Part shown: piece by piece, positions 26,090 to 35,448 of the stretch
Layout: the number at the start of each line of letters is the position of its first letter
Numbering within the stretch: the first letter of the stretch is position 1
Made by a program: the position numbers and the translations under genes
From: JAAELZ01 sp965237995
GTDB lineage: Bacteria > Pseudomonadota > Gammaproteobacteria > Arenicellales > Poriferihabitantaceae
NCBI GenBank assembly: GCA_965237995.1
Contig: CBDEGO010000003.1
Coordinates: forward strand, 744,001 to 808,000
Length of the DNA stretch: 64,000 nucleotides
Direction: 5' to 3'
Notes under the pieces: model-generated
The model's database searches: none
Seen by the model: only the letters and a program-made list of their open reading frames with translations
What the model was told of the DNA's origin: nothing

Positions 26090-28585
26090 ATGAACCAACA
26101 TTTTCAGCCTCCAATTACCGAAACCCAATCTTCAGCCGTAGCGTGCTATCACTGTTCATTAAGCGTGCCTGCTCCTGGTGAATTCAGCAGCTTCTCAAGC
26201 GGAGAGACACAAGACTTTTGTTGTGCTGGTTGCATGGCCATCACCAAACTCATTGAATCAGGCGGCCTTGAACATTACTACACATCAAGAGAGCAACCCG
26301 GCACAAAACCTGATTCTGATCTTGCTGATATCTACGATATTTATGATAAACAAGCGATGCAATCTGGCTGGGTTGAAAGAGACACATCCGTACATTCAGG
26401 CGAGTTACTCATAGAAGAAATCCGCTGCGCTGCTTGCGTTTGGTTAATAGAGAGTTGGCTGACAAAGCTGCCTGGCGTGGAGTCGGCCTACGTGAGCCTA
26501 AGCAATGCTCGGCTCACAGTGACTTGGTCGCCAGAGCGCTTGAAAGTTAGCGAAATATTTCGGCATTTATACAAAATTGGCTATACCGCGCGCCCATACA
26601 CGCAAGCGAATAAGGAGCTATTGCTGTCTAAACAACGTGATGATTTACTAAAACGATTGGGCATTGCGGGTGTATTTGGCATGCAAGTAATGGTTTTAAG
26701 TATTGCCTTATATGCCGGGAATTGGTTTGGCATAGAGCAACAGTTTCGATCGTTTCTTACCCGGGTAAATTTGTTACTTGTACTGCCTATTCTTCTATAT
26801 GCAGCAAAGCCTTTCTTTGAAAATGCATGGCGGTCTATCAAAGCGAAATCAATAGGCATGGATATCCCTGTTTCGATAGGGCTATCTTTGGCTTTTGTTG
26901 GAAGTGGCTGGGCCACTATTTCCAATACTGGGAGCACCTACTTTGACTCTATCGCGATGTTTGTGTTCTTCTTGCTTGGCGCACGGTACCTAGAACTCAC
27001 TGCAAGAATTAAAGGCAGTAGCGCGATGGATTCTCTAGCAAATGCAGTGCCAGAATATGCCACTTGCTACCCCGATAAAAACTTAAACAAGTCGCCCATC
27101 CCTATCGCCACAGGGGAGCTAAAAGTCGGAGATTATGTGCTTATTAAACCTGGAGCAGTTTCACCCGCTGACGGTATTATTTTAGATCAAGCTTCTACCT
27201 TTGACGAATCGCTTTTAACGGGTGAGCATCATGCCTTACTACGCTCAGTAGGCGATCAAGTATTATCTGGGTCTATCAATATAGAGCAGGCTGTTTCAAT
27301 TCGAGTTAATCGTAGCCCAGATGGTACCGCCCTTAGTTCAATCATGCGCTTAGCCAAGCAGTCGAATCAAGGCAAACCTAAAATTAGCTTAATTGCTGAA
27401 CGCACCGCGAGCTGGTTTATTCTAGCGGTGTTGCTAACAGCGTCTATTGTAGCCATAAGCGGAATTATTAACGGCGCCGATAATTGGCTTGAAACCACTA
27501 TTGCGGTATTAGTGGTGACCTGTCCATGCGCTTTGAGTCTAGCGACCCCTCTAGCGATTACCGCTAGTATTAACTCGTTAATGAAGCGAGGCGTTTATGT
27601 TGCCAATCAACATGCTATCGAAACGATGAGTAAGGTCGACCATATCATTTTCGATAAAACGGGGACTATAACGAATGGCAAGCTGCAATTAACTCACGTT
27701 GACACCTCAAGCTCGCTATCTAGTGATGCCTGTTTGCGTATTGCTGCGTCTCTTGAACAGTACTCTGAACACCCTATTGCCAAATCACTGATACAAGCAC
27801 ATGAAAAAGAGCTACTAGAAACTAGTGATATACATATCAAAACAGGCTTTGGGCTAAGCGGCACCATCAATAATATCCGTTATTCCCTCGGATCATATGA
27901 ATACATATTGACGCAACTGGATAAGCCTCATGATGAGCCAACGACTCGCCAAATCAGCAAAAAACTCGGTGCTAACCATCAATCAGTGGTATTGCTTTGT
28001 TCCTCTAGTGAAGTTCTAGCGATGTTCATGATGGAGGACCATGTTCGCCGCGGCGCCCATTCTTTGGTTAGCTATTTAGTCGATCGTGATATAGAGATGA
28101 GCATCCAATCAGGGGACAGGACTGAAACAGTGGCTACCATCGCTTCACAGCTTAACATTAAAGCTTACAAAGGAAATTGCAAGCCTGACCAGAAACTAGC
28201 TCAAGTAAACCAATTGATTGAACAAGGCAAGGCTGTTTGCATGGTGGGCGATGGAATTAATGACACTCCGGCTTTAAGCGGAGCACATTTATCAGTGGCT
28301 TACGCAGATAAAGTAAACTTAGCTGCCGCCAATGCTGATGTTATATTAACGAATAGTTCTATCAGTACTTTACAGTTAACCCATGCCTTTTCACTTAAGA
28401 CAGCTAACATCATACGCCAGAACATAACTTGGGCCTTGCTATATAACCTCTGTGCGGTGCCCGCGGCCGTTATGGGCTTTGTGCCCCCATGGCTTGCTGG
28501 TATAGGGATGTCTTTAAGCTCAGCGATTGTCGTTATCAACGCCTCCAGACTGACAACCATACCCGACTACGAGATGCAGAGATAA
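26090..28585 (+). CDS. ccoI: Copper-transporting P-type ATPase of the cbb3 pathway (CcoI/FixI)
   Basis: An 831-residue P1B ATPase. The N-terminus has a cysteine-rich metal-binding region (C-Y-H-C, C-C-A-G-C) and a heavy-metal-associated domain with C-A-A-C-V-W-L-I-E. The ion path motif is T-C-P-C-A-L-S-L-A-T-P, the phosphorylation site F-D-K-T-G-T, the actuator T-G-E-H (in L-L-T-G-E-H), and the hinge G-D-G-I-N-D. The extended Cys-rich N-terminus is typical of FixI/CcoI. It exports copper to the periplasm for cbb3 assembly. Preceded by a perfect FNR-type site. Confidence 0.95.
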   Translation: MNQHFQPPITETQSSAVACYHCSLSVPAPGEFSSFSSGETQDFCCAGCMAITKLIESGGLEHYYTSREQPGTKPDSDLADIYDIYDKQAMQSGWVERDTSVHSGELLIEEIRCAACVWLIESWLTKLPGVESAYVSLSNARLTVTWSPERLKVSEIFRHLYKIGYTARPYTQANKELLLSKQRDDLLKRLGIAGVFGMQVMVLSIALYAGNWFGIEQQFRSFLTRVNLLLVLPILLYAAKPFFENAWRSIKAKSIGMDIPVSIGLSLAFVGSGWATISNTGSTYFDSIAMFVFFLLGARYLELTARIKGSSAMDSLANAVPEYATCYPDKNLNKSPIPIATGELKVGDYVLIKPGAVSPADGIILDQASTFDESLLTGEHHALLRSVGDQVLSGSINIEQAVSIRVNRSPDGTALSSIMRLAKQSNQGKPKISLIAERTASWFILAVLLTASIVAISGIINGADNWLETTIAVLVVTCPCALSLATPLAITASINSLMKRGVYVANQHAIETMSKVDHIIFDKTGTITNGKLQLTHVDTSSSLSSDACLRIAASLEQYSEHPIAKSLIQAHEKELLETSDIHIKTGFGLSGTINNIRYSLGSYEYILTQLDKPHDEPTTRQISKKLGANHQSVVLLCSSSEVLAMFMMEDHVRRGAHSLVSYLVDRDIEMSIQSGDRTETVATIASQLNIKAYKGNCKPDQKLAQVNQLIEQGKAVCMVGDGINDTPALSGAHLSVAYADKVNLAAANADVILTNSSISTLQLTHAFSLKTANIIRQNITWALLYNLCAVPAAVMGFVPPWLAGIGMSLSSAIVVINASRLTTIPDYEMQR

Positions 28586-28749
28586 TGGATATTATTTATC
28601 TTCTTATTCCGTTATCGATCATTCTGGTAATAGTTATCTCGTGGGCATTCCTTTGGTCTGTTAAAAACAAGCAATTTGATGACTTAGAGGGGCAAGGCCA
28701 TCGAATTTTGTTCGACAATGATGGTGTAGATAAAAGTAGAAAATCTTGA
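28585..28749 (+). CDS. ccoS: cbb3 oxidase maturation protein CcoS
   Basis: A 54-residue protein whose ATG overlaps the ccoI stop by one base (TAATG). It has a single N-terminal helix with I-P-L-S-I-I-L-V-I-V and the family motif W-A-F-L-W-S-V-K-N-K-Q-F-D-D-L-E-G-x-G-x-R-I-L-F-D-N-D. CcoS is needed for cofactor insertion in cbb3 oxidase. A longer in-frame version reaching into ccoI is unlikely. Confidence 0.93.
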   Translation: MDIIYLLIPLSIILVIVISWAFLWSVKNKQFDDLEGQGHRILFDNDGVDKSRKS

Positions 28750-29095
28750 GCTTGTAATCATCCATGACGTTTCCCTTAACCAATATAGGAGGAATTGATC
28801 AATGACCAAACAAGTATTGTTTTGTTGATGAGTGGTTTCAATATCTGACAATTTGTATTAACGTGAATCACTTATTCATAACAGCGTTCTAGGTTGATCT
28901 TTAGCGTACGTTTAAAATCAGTCTATGTTCGATAGCTTATAGACTGAAGTCTTAACCAATGAAGGTAATATAAAATGGATTGAGAACGTGAACCAGAATG
29001 ATGAAACAGAAATAACTACCTACACTAGCGAACCGAATACCAACGTTTTCCTTTGGCCATCTACGCTTTATCTTGGCTACCCTACTTAAGCAATC
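28750..29095. other. Intergenic region with a strong ribosome site before an eight-codon frame
   Basis: No gene is visible across these 346 bases. The only signal is AGGAGG at 28787-28792, nine bases before an ATG at 28802 whose frame stops after eight codons (M-T-K-Q-V-L-F-C). It may be a leader peptide or the remnant of a lost gene. Confidence 0.4.
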
Positions 29096-30313
29096 ATGAA
29101 TCATAAATTCAACAATTTTACCCAACCAATGCTGGCACGTAATCGCGATGAACCGCATCGCGCCGCGACACAACTAGAATTATTTTTCGATCTGGCTTTT
29201 GTAATTGCAATTGCCACTGCTGCGGTAGGCTTACACCACGCCATCGCGGATCACCACTACGTTGAAGGTGCGATTAAATTTCTGATGGCTTTCTTTGCGC
29301 TGTGGTGGCCCTGGATGCACTTCACTTGGTTTGCCTCCGCATTTGACAATGATGATGCAGCCTATCGGATATCTGTCATGGTTATGATGTTCGGGGCATT
29401 ATTGATTGCCGGGGGGATACCCGCCTTTTATGAATCAATGGATATTCGATTGATGACGGTGGGGTATGTGATTTTACGTTTGTCCTACAGTTTCCTGTGG
29501 ATACGTGTGGGGCAGTCCAATGATAAATATCGCAACATGGCTAGCCGTTATGTTTGGGGGCAAATCGCATTACAAATACTGTGGATCGCCGTTGCGTTTC
29601 TAATTCCACACAGTAACATCCTTTTTTTCCTCTTATTTGCAATTGGTATTGCAGGGGAGTTAATTGTTCCTATTTATGCTAACAATAGCAACCATATGCC
29701 GTGGCACAAACACCACATAGTTGAACGATTTGGATTGTTGAATATCATAGTTCTGGGTGAAGTGCTGTTGAGTTCGGCACTGGCTATTCAAGCGGCCGCC
29801 GAGGACAGCCATTCCAGCTTAAACTTACTTTTCATTGCGATATGCGCAGTCCTTGTTACTTTTAGTATCTGGTGGCACTATTTTTGTGAAGAAGAAAACC
29901 AGTTACCGTCCGATGAATTCAAGCATCTATTTGTCTGGGGCTACGGACATTTTTTTATCTTTACCGGTGGCGCAGCCATCGGTGCAGGTTTCGCCGCTTT
30001 AGTAGATGCTTCTAAGCTTCATGCTCATGGAAACCCTGAAAACGCCTTGTGGGTTATTAGTCTATCTAGCGCAATTTATCTGTTCGGACTATGGCTAATT
30101 CGCGATCGCTATATTCTTCATAGTCGCTCGTCCTTGCTAATGTTAGTATTTGCATTACTGATTAGCTTGACACCGCTATTATCCTCTTTAGCGCTTCCAG
30201 TTATGACACTACTGATTGTGATTGCATTGGTATTTCGTCTTCGAAGTAAGTACAAAAAGGTCGATAATAGCAATCTGTCTTTTCCCCGACTTCACGATAC
30301 TAAGCAAATTTAA
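29096..30313 (+). CDS. ltrA: LtrA-family membrane protein (low temperature requirement A)
   Basis: A 405-residue protein with about ten or more membrane helices. The N-terminal block H-R-A-A-T-Q-L-E-L-F-F-D-L-A-F-V, then W-W-P-W-M-H-F-T-W-F-A-S and later H-I-V-E-R-F-G-L-L-N-I-I-V-L-G-E are diagnostic of the LtrA family, named for a Listeria locus needed at low temperature. Biochemical role is not known. No operon partner is evident; the next gene is convergent. Confidence 0.9.
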   Translation: MNHKFNNFTQPMLARNRDEPHRAATQLELFFDLAFVIAIATAAVGLHHAIADHHYVEGAIKFLMAFFALWWPWMHFTWFASAFDNDDAAYRISVMVMMFGALLIAGGIPAFYESMDIRLMTVGYVILRLSYSFLWIRVGQSNDKYRNMASRYVWGQIALQILWIAVAFLIPHSNILFFLLFAIGIAGELIVPIYANNSNHMPWHKHHIVERFGLLNIIVLGEVLLSSALAIQAAAEDSHSSLNLLFIAICAVLVTFSIWWHYFCEEENQLPSDEFKHLFVWGYGHFFIFTGGAAIGAGFAALVDASKLHAHGNPENALWVISLSSAIYLFGLWLIRDRYILHSRSSLLMLVFALLISLTPLLSSLALPVMTLLIVIALVFRLRSKYKKVDNSNLSFPRLHDTKQI

Positions 30314-30347
30314 AATTAACTAGCTATTCAGCTTTGTGTTAATACCA

Positions 30348-31214
30348 TTACGCAGCACTTGTTAACAACGCAATTGAAACAATAGCACAAGCAACTGCTA
30401 TCGATTTTCGGGGTGTTAAGCTTTCTAGTTTACCTACTACAGAAAACATAAATGCAGCAACAAACCCCATGTTGGCGATAGGAACAACGACACTGGCATC
30501 ACCTGAGATTAGAGCGGTTGTTAACAACCAAATAATACTGAATACTAGAACACCTGCAATGGGAATGAACACCAGTTTGTCGCGGGTTAAGACAACTCGT
30601 TTTTCACGAAAATGGGCATAACATAGTCCGCCGATAATCCAACCTATCGCTGCGAATAACATCATAGCAGCAGGGTCAGCATTGTTGTTAATCCCCACCT
30701 TAGTAAATATGCCATAGAGTGCACGGATACAACTAGCCACGATAATCAGCATTAAAAATAGCTTAACTCGACCATCTGATTGCTGTTGGTTACTCGCTGG
30801 TTGATACAGAAGAAACACAGTGATGATACCCATTGCAATGCCAGCGATTTTTATAAGAGTAATGTCTTCTTGCAGAAAGAAGAATGCCAGTATTACAAGT
30901 GGGATTGTATTTAGCCGATAGATTGTAGAAGCCATACTGATCGGTAGATGCCCTAGACACTCCAGCAGCAGAATATTAGAAATCGTTACAAAAAAAGCAG
31001 CTACTAATCCATACACAATCGTAGCGCCATTCAAAACTAGGGTTATCTCTGAGAAATGTATATAGGCGACCTGTAATATCGTCCATACACATCCGATACC
31101 AAATACCAACATTCCACGAGAACGTGGCTTACGTGCATAGAGTTTAAATACTAGATCCAATAATCCCGATGCAATCAGGCAAGCAATAGACAGCATAGCA
31201 GGAGAAGCGCTCAT
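30348..31214 (-). CDS. EamA/DMT-family transporter
   Basis: A 288-residue protein of about ten hydrophobic helices arranged as two EamA halves, the first ending in F-F-L-Q-E-D-I-T-L-I-K-I-A-G-I, the typical pre-last-helix motif. It probably exports a metabolite. It is 44 bases downstream of the phosphodiesterase gene on the same strand and may be co-transcribed with it. Confidence 0.82.
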   Translation of the reverse strand: MSASPAMLSIACLIASGLLDLVFKLYARKPRSRGMLVFGIGCVWTILQVAYIHFSEITLVLNGATIVYGLVAAFFVTISNILLLECLGHLPISMASTIYRLNTIPLVILAFFFLQEDITLIKIAGIAMGIITVFLLYQPASNQQQSDGRVKLFLMLIIVASCIRALYGIFTKVGINNNADPAAMMLFAAIGWIIGGLCYAHFREKRVVLTRDKLVFIPIAGVLVFSIIWLLTTALISGDASVVVPIANMGFVAAFMFSVVGKLESLTPRKSIAVACAIVSIALLTSAA

Positions 31215-31258
31215 AACTTATCAGGAATTGTAAAAGTTAACTTTTAGGAGGCTAGAAC

Positions 31259-32020
31259 TCAAACGAGAGGAAAAGCATGAGTATGTACGACCATTTGATT
31301 GTCAGAAATAAATACAATCGAGTATTCTGGCGCTTCATCAATACTCCTATCTTCTTCAGATTGAAAATCTAACTCCACTTGGTGATTTGTGCCACGTAAC
31401 GTAGAAAATGAGATTCCATTCCAATAACCACTGACTGGCCGATGTACGTGTCCAAAGAATATATGACGAATATTGTTATACGGCTTCAATACATCGGCAA
31501 AGATTTGTTGTTCCTCAAGTCCGTACTCGTCTATGCAAGGGAATTGCAATTGAAGCGGTGGATGATGCATGAATAAATATACGGGTTCACTCTGATGAGC
31601 TTCTAAGACCTTAGCTAACCATTCACGGCGCTTTTCACAATACACGCCATCGTGCCTGTTATATTCGACGGTATCTAATAGCACAAATGCACCCGCACTT
31701 GTTTCTATCGTGTATTGGACAAACCCATTTTCATCTACGGGGGTATCAGGGAACCGATGTAGAAAATTTTCTCGGTGGTCATGGTTTCCAAGAACCAAGT
31801 GGAACTTAATGGGGCTTTGTTTTATTTTCTTAGCCAAATACTCATAGGCGGCATCCTCGCCTTGATCCGCTAAATCCCCTGTTACGATACAAAACTCAGC
31901 ATCCTGGTGATCATTGTGAATGCTATCTAAGCATGAAGCAAAGCGCTCACTAGGGTTTAGTCCGTGCAGTAAAGCATCCGGTGTTATCAAGTGGGTATCG
32001 GTGAGGTGTATAAATTTCAT
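31259..32020 (-). CDS. CpdA-like calcineurin-type phosphodiesterase
   Basis: A 253-residue metallophosphoesterase. Metal-binding motifs occur in the canonical order: L-T-D-T-H-L (residues 6-11), V-T-G-D-L-A-D, L-G-N-H-D-H-R, M-H-H-P-P and F-G-H-V-H-R-P. This set and length match the CpdA class III cyclic-nucleotide phosphodiesterases, although related enzymes cleave other phosphodiesters. Cytoplasmic; followed by a DMT transporter. Confidence 0.83.
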   Translation of the reverse strand: MKFIHLTDTHLITPDALLHGLNPSERFASCLDSIHNDHQDAEFCIVTGDLADQGEDAAYEYLAKKIKQSPIKFHLVLGNHDHRENFLHRFPDTPVDENGFVQYTIETSAGAFVLLDTVEYNRHDGVYCEKRREWLAKVLEAHQSEPVYLFMHHPPLQLQFPCIDEYGLEEQQIFADVLKPYNNIRHIFFGHVHRPVSGYWNGISFSTLRGTNHQVELDFQSEEDRSIDEAPEYSIVFISDNQMVVHTHAFPLV

Positions 32021-32232
32021 GGAGTTGATTCATAATGTTGTTACTTCAGTGTATTGAAGTGTACAAAGAAATTGACTAGGTTACTTTCTACGCTTGCATT
32101 ATTTTCTTGAGTTAAGATGGTTAGCTGCCTTTATCCTCACATTAGCTCTTATTTAAGTGACTATAAGCATCTTGTTTTAGCTACGCAAGAATATATCCTT
32201 TAGTTATATTATCTATTTGTATATACAGACTA

Positions 32233-32261
32233 TTGACCGTATTATGTGCTTTATGTAATAT
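32233..32261 (+). promoter_or_regulatory. Sigma70-like promoter for the hydantoinase/ABC operon
   Basis: TTGACC at 32233-32238 and TAATAT at 32256-32261 are separated by exactly 17 bases, a good sigma70 match. It lies in the 342-base gap before the binding-protein gene and would leave a leader of about 100 bases. The rest of this gap shows no gene. Confidence 0.6.
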
Positions 32262-32371
32262 ACATTCGATGAAAGGGGCCAGTCTCTTTAATTTTATAAA
32301 TCACTGTGAGCACGTGACCCTTCTCATAAATAGGTAACAGTACCCAAATAAACTTCCAACAGATGGAGAAT

Positions 32372-33550
32372 ATGATGATGAGAAAATTTATAAAATTAAC
32401 AACGTTTTTTGCGTTATTGCTAGGGCTGTCGAGTTTCAGCCATGCAGCTGGCTTAGACGAGATTCCACAAGATACCCGCGACAAGGTCTATAACCCCGAC
32501 TTCATGGACCCAATGCAACCCTTAGAGGAAAGTATCTACCGTTTATGGAAATCAGACCGCAAGCCGCCATGGACTATTGGTTATGCCAGCACCTACGCGG
32601 GCAATACTTGGCGTAAAGGTGCAATCAACCGCTTAGTTACTGAGATTCTGCCAAAGTGGAAAGCACTCGGGCTAGTTGACGACATTATCGTGACGCAATC
32701 TAACCTAAAAGACTCGTTACAAATTCAGCAAATGCGTCAATTGGTTGACCAAGGCGTTGATGCCATTATCATTTGTTGTTCAAACCCAACTGCGTTGAAC
32801 CAAACTATTAAGTATGCATTTGATAAAGGCGTACCGACGTTTTCATTTACAGGCTACGTGACGTCTCCATATGCAATTAGTTCTTCAGTTAACTATCACC
32901 AGGCGGGTTATGAGGTTGGTCGCTGGATGGCTGAGGAAATTGGCGAAAAAGGCAACGTACTAGTGGTAGAAGGTATTCCGGGTGCATCAGCATCTGATTC
33001 GCAAAATGCCGGTGTACTAGATGGCTTAGCGCAATCTCCCGACATCAAGCTGGTTGGCAACATCGCCCACATGTGGACTTCTCAAGTCGGTCAAGCTGAA
33101 GTACAAAAATGGTTGGCCACACACCCTGGCAAGTTAGATGGCATCGCGGTGCAGTCTTCTGGCGAAACAGGCGTACTGCAAGCTTTAATCCAATCAGGCC
33201 GTGATATTCCACCGATTTCAATTGGTGGTGAACTAGGCGCTTTATGTTACTGGCGCAACAATCCTGATTACATCAGTGCAGCTATTCAGACATGGCCTCC
33301 AGGTGATGACATTGAATTAGGCTGGAACATCATGATGCGCACCATGCAGGGCCAAGGTCCAAAAATCCAATCAATCTTAGTCCCTTCAGTGACCAAGAAG
33401 TTTGAAGACATCGAAGCCTTATTAGATGAAAACTGCGATCGTAACTCTACAGATTGGTTGCACGTAGGCATAGACGCATGGGGCGGCACGGATTATTTAA
33501 ATCAATTCTTTGATAATCCTGCTGACCCAGAAGCGTATGTTGCTCAGTAG
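32372..33550 (+). CDS. Periplasmic sugar-type (Peripla_BP_4) solute-binding protein of the hyu operon
   Basis: I start at 32372, placing GGAG at 32365 as ribosome site; three in-frame ATGs follow one another here (392 residues from this one). A signal peptide (K-L-T-T-F-F-A-L-L-L-G-L-S-S-F-S-H-A-A) leads a type 1 periplasmic-binding fold with the ribose-binding-like pattern Q-I-Q-Q-M-R-Q-L-V-D-Q-G-V-D-A-I-I-I, then V-V-E-G-I-P-G-A-S-A-S-D-S and D-G-I-A-V-Q-S-S-G. It would capture the substrate for the RbsA/RbsC-type transporter downstream. The operon's hydantoinase genes suggest a cyclic-amide or N-heterocyclic ligand rather than a sugar; that is inference. Confidence 0.87.
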   Translation: MMMRKFIKLTTFFALLLGLSSFSHAAGLDEIPQDTRDKVYNPDFMDPMQPLEESIYRLWKSDRKPPWTIGYASTYAGNTWRKGAINRLVTEILPKWKALGLVDDIIVTQSNLKDSLQIQQMRQLVDQGVDAIIICCSNPTALNQTIKYAFDKGVPTFSFTGYVTSPYAISSSVNYHQAGYEVGRWMAEEIGEKGNVLVVEGIPGASASDSQNAGVLDGLAQSPDIKLVGNIAHMWTSQVGQAEVQKWLATHPGKLDGIAVQSSGETGVLQALIQSGRDIPPISIGGELGALCYWRNNPDYISAAIQTWPPGDDIELGWNIMMRTMQGQGPKIQSILVPSVTKKFEDIEALLDENCDRNSTDWLHVGIDAWGGTDYLNQFFDNPADPEAYVAQ

Positions 33551-33599
33551 TAGACTGATTAACAATAGCGATAGCCGTTAAGCTATATGAATAGCTCTT

Positions 33600-35435
33600 A
33601 TGAATAGTCTCGGCGAAGCTATGCTAAATGACAGTAACGAAGGCACTTTCGGTGAACAACCGGAGGTGCTTTCTTTCTTCCAAGGAGAGTTATTTGTCAA
33701 AAATGCTTTTAAGTCTTTTGGCGTAACAAAAGCATTAAACGGGTGTTCATTCCATGCAAATTTTGGAGAAATTCATGCTATCGTTGGTGGAAACGGTTGC
33801 GGAAAGAGCACATTAGCCAAGGTACTATCCGGCGTCCTTCCGATGGACTCTGGCAAGCTATCGGTACTAGGTCACCATCCCACCTCACCGTCAGAAGCAC
33901 GGAAAATAGGTATTTCCACCGTATTTCAAGAAGTGATGATCGCCGATGAAGCAACCATCTTAGACAACTTATATGTTGGCTCCGACAGCTTTTGGACAAA
34001 GACGTTGTCCGCGAAAGAAAAATACGACAAAGCGCGTGACTTGATGGACGAACTAACCGGAGAACAATTAGATTTATTGGCTCCTGCGGCCGATTTACCC
34101 CTTAACACCAAAGCGTGGATCACCATTGCACGCGGTTTATTATGCGATCCTAAAGTTCTCATTTTAGATGAGTCATCGGCCGCATTGGACTTCGATGCCA
34201 CCGAACGCTTATTCGACAAAATGCGTCAGCTACGGGATCAAGGCACCGCCATCATTATAGTCACCCACCGCATTGCCGAATTAATCCGAATAAGTGACCG
34301 TGCCACCATCATGCGAGATGGTCAGGACGTGGGTGTATTAGCCAAAGAAGAAATAACCGAAGAAAACTTACTTAACCTCATGACAGGCCGCGAAGGCGCT
34401 GCCGACAAGTCATCAGATGTAGCCAATAAGACCAGCAGTCGATCAGTGGTATTAAAAACCAAAGACCTTCAAGTTTGGCCTAACGCTGATTTGGTTGATT
34501 TTAATTTGTTAAAGGGCGAAATCGTTGGTATAACCGGGCTAGACGGCCATGGCCAAGACGATTTTGTCAGAATTCTCGCAGGCGTTGCCAGTGCGAACGA
34601 CGGATATCCCGAACTCAGCGTTACCGGCACCAATGAGACTATTTCGATAAAAAGCCTAGAAGAAGCCAAAGCGAACGATATTTCTTTCGTTTCAGGCGAC
34701 CGCAAGCGGGAAGGGATTTTGCCAAACATGAGCATTTTCGAAAACCTCCTGATTCCTTTATACAAGGATACCGCTCGCGTCCCTGGCGTCCGGTTCATCA
34801 ACTGGAACGCGTTATCAGACGTATTTGATTGGGAAGTAAAACGTCTGTCGATAAAAACCGGCCCAGAATCAAACTTAATCACTTCTCTAAGCGGCGGTAA
34901 TCAGCAAAAAGTCATGATCGGACGCTCAATGGCCTTGCATCCGAAGATATTGGTGTTGAACGACCCTGCTCGAGGCATTGACGTTGACACTAAACGAGAC
35001 CTTTACCAACAATTAAGAGACTTTGCCAATGAAGGCAACTCCGTCATCTACGCATCTAGCGAGCTTGAAGAGTTCATCGGGTTTTGTTCTCGCGTAGTGG
35101 TATTTCGCAACGGCAGTATATTCCACACATACCTTGATGGAGAGGTTGAACCGGTGGCCATACTCGAAGGCATGTTTGGTCGCGTCGCCGGGCTCAAAAG
35201 CGCCACTACCGACCCGCTAACCTCACAAGCCACACCTGGCACTTCCATAGCCAAGACACCTAGTGTGTCGATGCCAAACACCCCTACTCCATTCCAGCAT
35301 AACAAGCCTGACTTCACTCACAGCGCTAACGAGCCGAAGGTCAAGGTGGTGGATTTTGACAAGCAAGAAGAAGCAGTAGAGGCAAAGCCTGAGTCCAAGC
35401 CCTCCAAAAAAATGAAGATCACCTACTTTGACTAA
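33600..35435 (+). CDS. Sugar-type ABC transporter double ATPase (RbsA-like) with C-terminal tail
   Basis: A 611-residue tandem ATPase; the family usually has about 500 residues. NBD1 has Walker A G-G-N-G-C-G-K-S-T (63-71), but its signature, normally L-S-x-G-Q, reads L-P-L-N-T (166-170), and Walker B is L-I-L-D-E-S-S-A-A-L-D. NBD2 has the degenerate Walker A usual in this family, an intact signature L-S-G-G-N-Q-Q-K near 430, and L-N-D-P-A-R-G-I-D in place of L-D-E-P. The last ~90 residues are a Pro/Thr-rich linker ending in V-V-D-F-D and a terminal M-K-I-T-Y-F-D. That tail recurs in the next gene and in HyuB. An alternative start at 33621 is possible. Confidence 0.88.
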   Translation: MNSLGEAMLNDSNEGTFGEQPEVLSFFQGELFVKNAFKSFGVTKALNGCSFHANFGEIHAIVGGNGCGKSTLAKVLSGVLPMDSGKLSVLGHHPTSPSEARKIGISTVFQEVMIADEATILDNLYVGSDSFWTKTLSAKEKYDKARDLMDELTGEQLDLLAPAADLPLNTKAWITIARGLLCDPKVLILDESSAALDFDATERLFDKMRQLRDQGTAIIIVTHRIAELIRISDRATIMRDGQDVGVLAKEEITEENLLNLMTGREGAADKSSDVANKTSSRSVVLKTKDLQVWPNADLVDFNLLKGEIVGITGLDGHGQDDFVRILAGVASANDGYPELSVTGTNETISIKSLEEAKANDISFVSGDRKREGILPNMSIFENLLIPLYKDTARVPGVRFINWNALSDVFDWEVKRLSIKTGPESNLITSLSGGNQQKVMIGRSMALHPKILVLNDPARGIDVDTKRDLYQQLRDFANEGNSVIYASSELEEFIGFCSRVVVFRNGSIFHTYLDGEVEPVAILEGMFGRVAGLKSATTDPLTSQATPGTSIAKTPSVSMPNTPTPFQHNKPDFTHSANEPKVKVVDFDKQEEAVEAKPESKPSKKMKITYFD

Positions 35436-35448
35436 GCCCGCTGAGAAT

